A stretch of DNA of 64,000 bases from Hyphomicrobiales bacterium (GTDB taxonomy: Bacteria > Pseudomonadota > Alphaproteobacteria > Rhizobiales > CAJQND01): NCBI GenBank assembly GCA_028285595.1, contig JANQOW010000052.1, positions 1 to 64,000 on the forward strand, given 5' to 3'. Below are positions 61,527-64,000 of the stretch, in pieces. Within the stretch, counting starts at the first letter, position 1; each line of letters begins with the position of its first letter. A program made the translations under genes and the position numbers. The notes beneath the pieces are model-generated. The model did not search any database, had not been told where the DNA came from, and saw only the letters and a program-made list of their open reading frames with translations.

Positions 61527-61882
61527 TAGCGGACAACGTTCCTTTTATGGGGGCAATCCAAACCAGGGACACGACCGTGGGATTTAGTCGCTCGACGCCT
61601 GACGCGCAAGTGTAGGATGGTCACGGGTGGAAAAAAGGGCCGATGATGCCCCAGTTTCGTAGCCCTCGCGAAAGCGGTGACGCAGGGGGGAGAGCCGATG
61701 TGGGAGCGAATCTGGGTCCCGGACATTTTGCTGGCGCAAAATTCCGGGATGACGAGGGGGGGGGGCGGCACTGGCCGTCATCCCGCCTTCTCTCTCCGTC
61801 ATCCCCCCTTCTCTCTGCGTCATCCCCGCGAACGCGGGGACCCAGGGCGCCCATCTCACTGTTTGCGGTTTTTCGATCCCTG
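61527..61882. other. Gene-free interval upstream of topA with repeats
   Basis: No protein-like frame. It carries the topA promoter region and the dispersed palindromic repeat (61712-61847). The short frames here are made mostly of repeat sequence. Confidence 0.6.
61712..61847. repeat. Dispersed palindromic repeat, copy 2, with short tandem unit
   Basis: Unit A is present in reverse (61712-61754), differing from copy 1 at 4 of 43 positions. Unit B (61818-61847) is identical over 30 bp to the reverse complement of copy 1. Between them CGTCATCCC plus a CTTCTCTCT tail is repeated with 21- and 22-bp period (starts 61775, 61796, 61818), and a poly-G run is at ~61756-61764. The two copies share the facing-unit layout. 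Confidence 0.85.
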
Positions 61883-63922
61883 CTACAGCGTACGGCACAG
61901 GCGGAAGGCATCCATAATGGCTGAGGAGATGTCCCGGCTGGTCACCGCATCGCCAATCCGGTGCAGCTCATAAGGCGCATCGGGGGCGGCCGTATTGGGC
62001 TGGGCGTCACCGTTCAGCAGCGCATCAATGTCCGTGGTGCCATTGTTCTTTGCGCTCCCCCGCAATGCGTCGGTGAACTCATCGGCCGGCACGGTGCCAT
62101 ACTCAACGACGATCTGATCAGCGCTTCTGCGGCTTTCCTCGTCTGTGACCTCATTGCGGAAGAGGGCCGATAGCCTGTTGCCGTCGCGTTCCACCGCAAT
62201 CAACCGTTCATCGAAGGTGCGGGCTAGCTTCAGCTCGTAGGCCCTGCGCTTCCAGATGACCTTCTCCGCGTAGCCCATCTCCATGGACATGGAATCATCG
62301 ATCGTGACCAGTTCCACCTCGCGGCCCGCCATGGCAAACCGTTCCGCGCAGGTGAGTGCGGAGTGGCGGCCGGTGCCGTCATAGACAATGGTGTGACCGC
62401 CGTCCGGCAGCGGTTCGCTCAACGCATCCCAGGACGATGTGCACAACTCTCCACCCGGCAGCCATTCCAGGTCCGGCACTCCGCCGGTGGCGATGATGAT
62501 GATCTGAGGGTTTTCCTCAAGAACATCAGAGAGTTCTGCATATTTGTTCATCACCACCGTCACGCCCAAGCGCTCAAGCTCGGCGGCCCGCCAGTCGGCC
62601 AGCCCGATCACGTCGCCGCGCCAGCTTGCGCTTGCGGCAAGGCGCACCTGGCCGCCCAGAGCATTGGCGGCTTCGAACAGCTTGACCTCGTGACCGCGCA
62701 GCGCCAGGACCCGGGCCGCTTCAAGACCGGCCGGACCGCCGCCCACGACCACGGCCTTCTTGGGTGCCTCAGCCGGCGCCACGGCATGGGGCAGCTTACG
62801 CTCGCGCCCTGTGGAGGGGTTATGCAGGCAGCTCGGCCGGGTCTCGCCCATACAGTGGGTGGCGCCGACGCAGGGGCGGATGCGCTCCTCTTGCCCGGCG
62901 GCCAATTTGGAGACCAGATGCGGATCGGCAATATGGGCCCGGGTCATGCCGGCCATATCGATCAGGCCTTCAGAGATCGCGTGCCGGGCGGTTGCCACAT
63001 CGGCGATGCGGGCAGCGTGGAAGACGGGCAACGAGATTTCCTGCTTGAACGCGGCGGCTTTGGTGAGCCAGGGGCCAAGGGGCGAGGCCATGCCGGGCAT
63101 ATTGTGGGCGGCAAGGCCGAAAGCTGTGTCCATGCGGCCATAGACGGCGTTGAAAAAATCAATGGTGCCGGACTTCTCGAAGATCGTGGCGATCTTCACG
63201 CAGTCTTCAAACGACAGACCGTCCGCCATGGCTTCATCCACCGTGTAGCGGAAGCCGACGATGAACTGATCACCCACAACACGGCGGATTTCATCATAAA
63301 CCATCAAGCCGAAGCGGCAGCGGTTCTCGATAGAGCCGCCATAGCCATCGGTCCGCTGGTTGGTTGCCGGCGAAAGGAACTGGCCGATGAGATGGGCGCC
63401 GGAGAGGGTCTCCAGGCCATCCAGGCCACCTTCCTTACAGCGCCGGGCCGCTTGACCGAAGGCCTTCACCACCCGGGCGATGTCATCATCGTCCATCTGT
63501 TTGGGGATGGAACGGTGCAGGGTTTCGCGCACGGTCGACGGTGCGATGGTGGGCAGGTAGTTGCCCAGGTGAGGATCGCCGCGCCGGCCCAGATGGGTGA
63601 TTTGGATCATCAGAGCGGCGCCCTGGGCGTGTACGCGCTCAGAAAAGCGCTGCAAATGCGGAATGACCCCATCATCGCCCACATAAAGCTGCCGGAACAC
63701 AGACGGCGAATCAGGAGCCACATTAGAGGAGCCGCCGAACATGGTCAGCGCTATGCCGCCTTTGGCTTTTTCCTCGTGATAGGATTGGTAGCGGTCGGCC
63801 GGATATCCGTTCTCATCCTCCAGACCGCAGGCATGGCTGGTGCTCATAATGCGGTTGCGCAAGGCGAGGTGTTTCAGCCTAAGGGGTTGGAGAAGCGGAT
63901 CTTTGTTGGGGGGAGACGCCAT
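61883..63922 (-). CDS. NADH:flavin oxidoreductase, DgcA/StcD-like
   Basis: 679 residues, the size of 2,4-dienoyl-CoA reductase/trimethylamine dehydrogenase-type flavoproteins. An N-terminal FMN TIM barrel (LRNRIMSTSHACGLEDENGYP, QITHLGRRGDPH, GLDGLETLSGAHLIGQFLSPATNQRTD, GFRYTVDEAMADG) leads to an iron-sulfur segment RPCVGATHCMGE with SCLHNPSTGRE. The CVGAxxC pattern, in place of CxxC, is shared with the dimethylglycine and stachydrine (N-methylproline) demethylases DgcA and StcD. A C-terminal FAD/NAD domain begins KKAVVVGGGPAGLEAARVLALRG. Oxidative N-demethylation is the best guess. Its start faces the right end of the window. Confidence 0.85.
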   Translation of the reverse strand: MASPPNKDPLLQPLRLKHLALRNRIMSTSHACGLEDENGYPADRYQSYHEEKAKGGIALTMFGGSSNVAPDSPSVFRQLYVGDDGVIPHLQRFSERVHAQGAALMIQITHLGRRGDPHLGNYLPTIAPSTVRETLHRSIPKQMDDDDIARVVKAFGQAARRCKEGGLDGLETLSGAHLIGQFLSPATNQRTDGYGGSIENRCRFGLMVYDEIRRVVGDQFIVGFRYTVDEAMADGLSFEDCVKIATIFEKSGTIDFFNAVYGRMDTAFGLAAHNMPGMASPLGPWLTKAAAFKQEISLPVFHAARIADVATARHAISEGLIDMAGMTRAHIADPHLVSKLAAGQEERIRPCVGATHCMGETRPSCLHNPSTGRERKLPHAVAPAEAPKKAVVVGGGPAGLEAARVLALRGHEVKLFEAANALGGQVRLAASASWRGDVIGLADWRAAELERLGVTVVMNKYAELSDVLEENPQIIIIATGGVPDLEWLPGGELCTSSWDALSEPLPDGGHTIVYDGTGRHSALTCAERFAMAGREVELVTIDDSMSMEMGYAEKVIWKRRAYELKLARTFDERLIAVERDGNRLSALFRNEVTDEESRRSADQIVVEYGTVPADEFTDALRGSAKNNGTTDIDALLNGDAQPNTAAPDAPYELHRIGDAVTSRDISSAIMDAFRLCRTL

Positions 63923-64000
63923 GGGGTTATGTCCGTGTGAGCCTTGGGGCAGGGCAAGGTTGCGAACGATACGGAATGGCCGGGGCGGCGGTCAAGACGG
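63923..64000. other. Right edge, upstream of the flavin oxidoreductase gene
   Basis: Only 78 bp of probable promoter/leader sequence are visible; no feature can be supported. Confidence 0.4.

Noticed and set aside
61775-61840. Tandem CGTCATCCC units considered as a CRISPR fragment
   Set aside because: Only two to three units, no unique spacers of constant length and no cas genes.
62820-62900. Loss of the [4Fe-4S] site in the flavin oxidoreductase
   Set aside because: The CVGAxxC pattern occurs in the DgcA/StcD demethylase group, so it is a family trait rather than damage.
62363-63940. 525-codon rightward frame opposite the flavin oxidoreductase
   Set aside because: Antisense to a well-conserved enzyme; composition is His/Gly/Ala-rich with no family motif.

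Overview
The window is a gene-dense, GC-rich chromosomal segment of an alphaproteobacterium, most likely from the Hyphomicrobiales (Rhizobiales) or a close relative. The evidence is the divK-pleD pair, an EipB (DUF1849) envelope protein, a small phasin, a DUF3572 gene, a DinB polymerase with an N-terminal zinc ribbon, a COG3146/DUF482 FemAB-like gene beside RidA, GDPD and HIT genes, and the order divK-pleD-rpmG-nudix-DUF983-rnr-topA. No rRNA, tRNA, CRISPR array, prophage or insertion sequence was seen. Functions are assigned by reading motifs in the translations; no database search was possible.

Layout. 1-5.3 kb: end of a TPR protein, a TPR-sulfotransferase, a membrane J-domain protein and a DD-carboxypeptidase with a SPOR domain. 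5.2-8.7 kb: phasin with a palindromic promoter and strong terminator, then clpS-clpA. 8.8-15.5 kb: a secreted protein, azlCD, a leftward run (2-hydroxyacid dehydrogenase, RidA, GDPD, FemAB-like, HIT) and eipB. 15.6-27.3 kb: alanine dehydrogenase, a MocR regulator and an omega-amino acid:pyruvate aminotransferase, followed by a sulfite-dehydrogenase-like soeABC set, a TauD-family dioxygenase, a P450 and a GFA protein. The regulator lies among repeated GGTCC motifs that also occur upstream of ald. This looks like a transamination plus sulfonate/sulfite oxidation module.

27.3-31.4 kb: small membrane proteins, then a leftward set with an MBL hydrolase, a beta-hydroxyacid dehydrogenase-like enzyme, a PEP-mutase-family lyase and a VOC protein. 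31.5-36.2 kb: acyl-CoA dehydrogenase, CoA ligase, SDR and APH-type kinase, a set resembling the ACAD10/11 (Lva-type) 4-hydroxyacyl-CoA route. 36.2-41.8 kb: GntR regulator and large FAD/Fe-S oxidase, divergent from a class V aminotransferase and a cysteine-dioxygenase-like cupin, with an 18-bp perfect palindrome between the two promoters. 41.7-45.7 kb: a divergent MnmC-type oxidase/MnmD pair and thrS. 45.8-49.3 kb: flippase, GNAT-type acyltransferase and JmjC-like cupin, tightly coupled.

49.3-64 kb: dinB, ROK kinase, HAD hydrolase and DUF3572 leftward; divK-pleD rightward; then a gene-free stretch with a likely structured RNA ending in a perfect terminator and preceded by TTAACC (CtrA-like) half-sites; then rpmG, NUDIX, DUF983, rnr and topA leftward. 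A dispersed palindromic repeat occurs twice, beside the candidate RNA and just upstream of topA. The window ends with an NADH:flavin oxidoreductase of the DgcA/StcD type.
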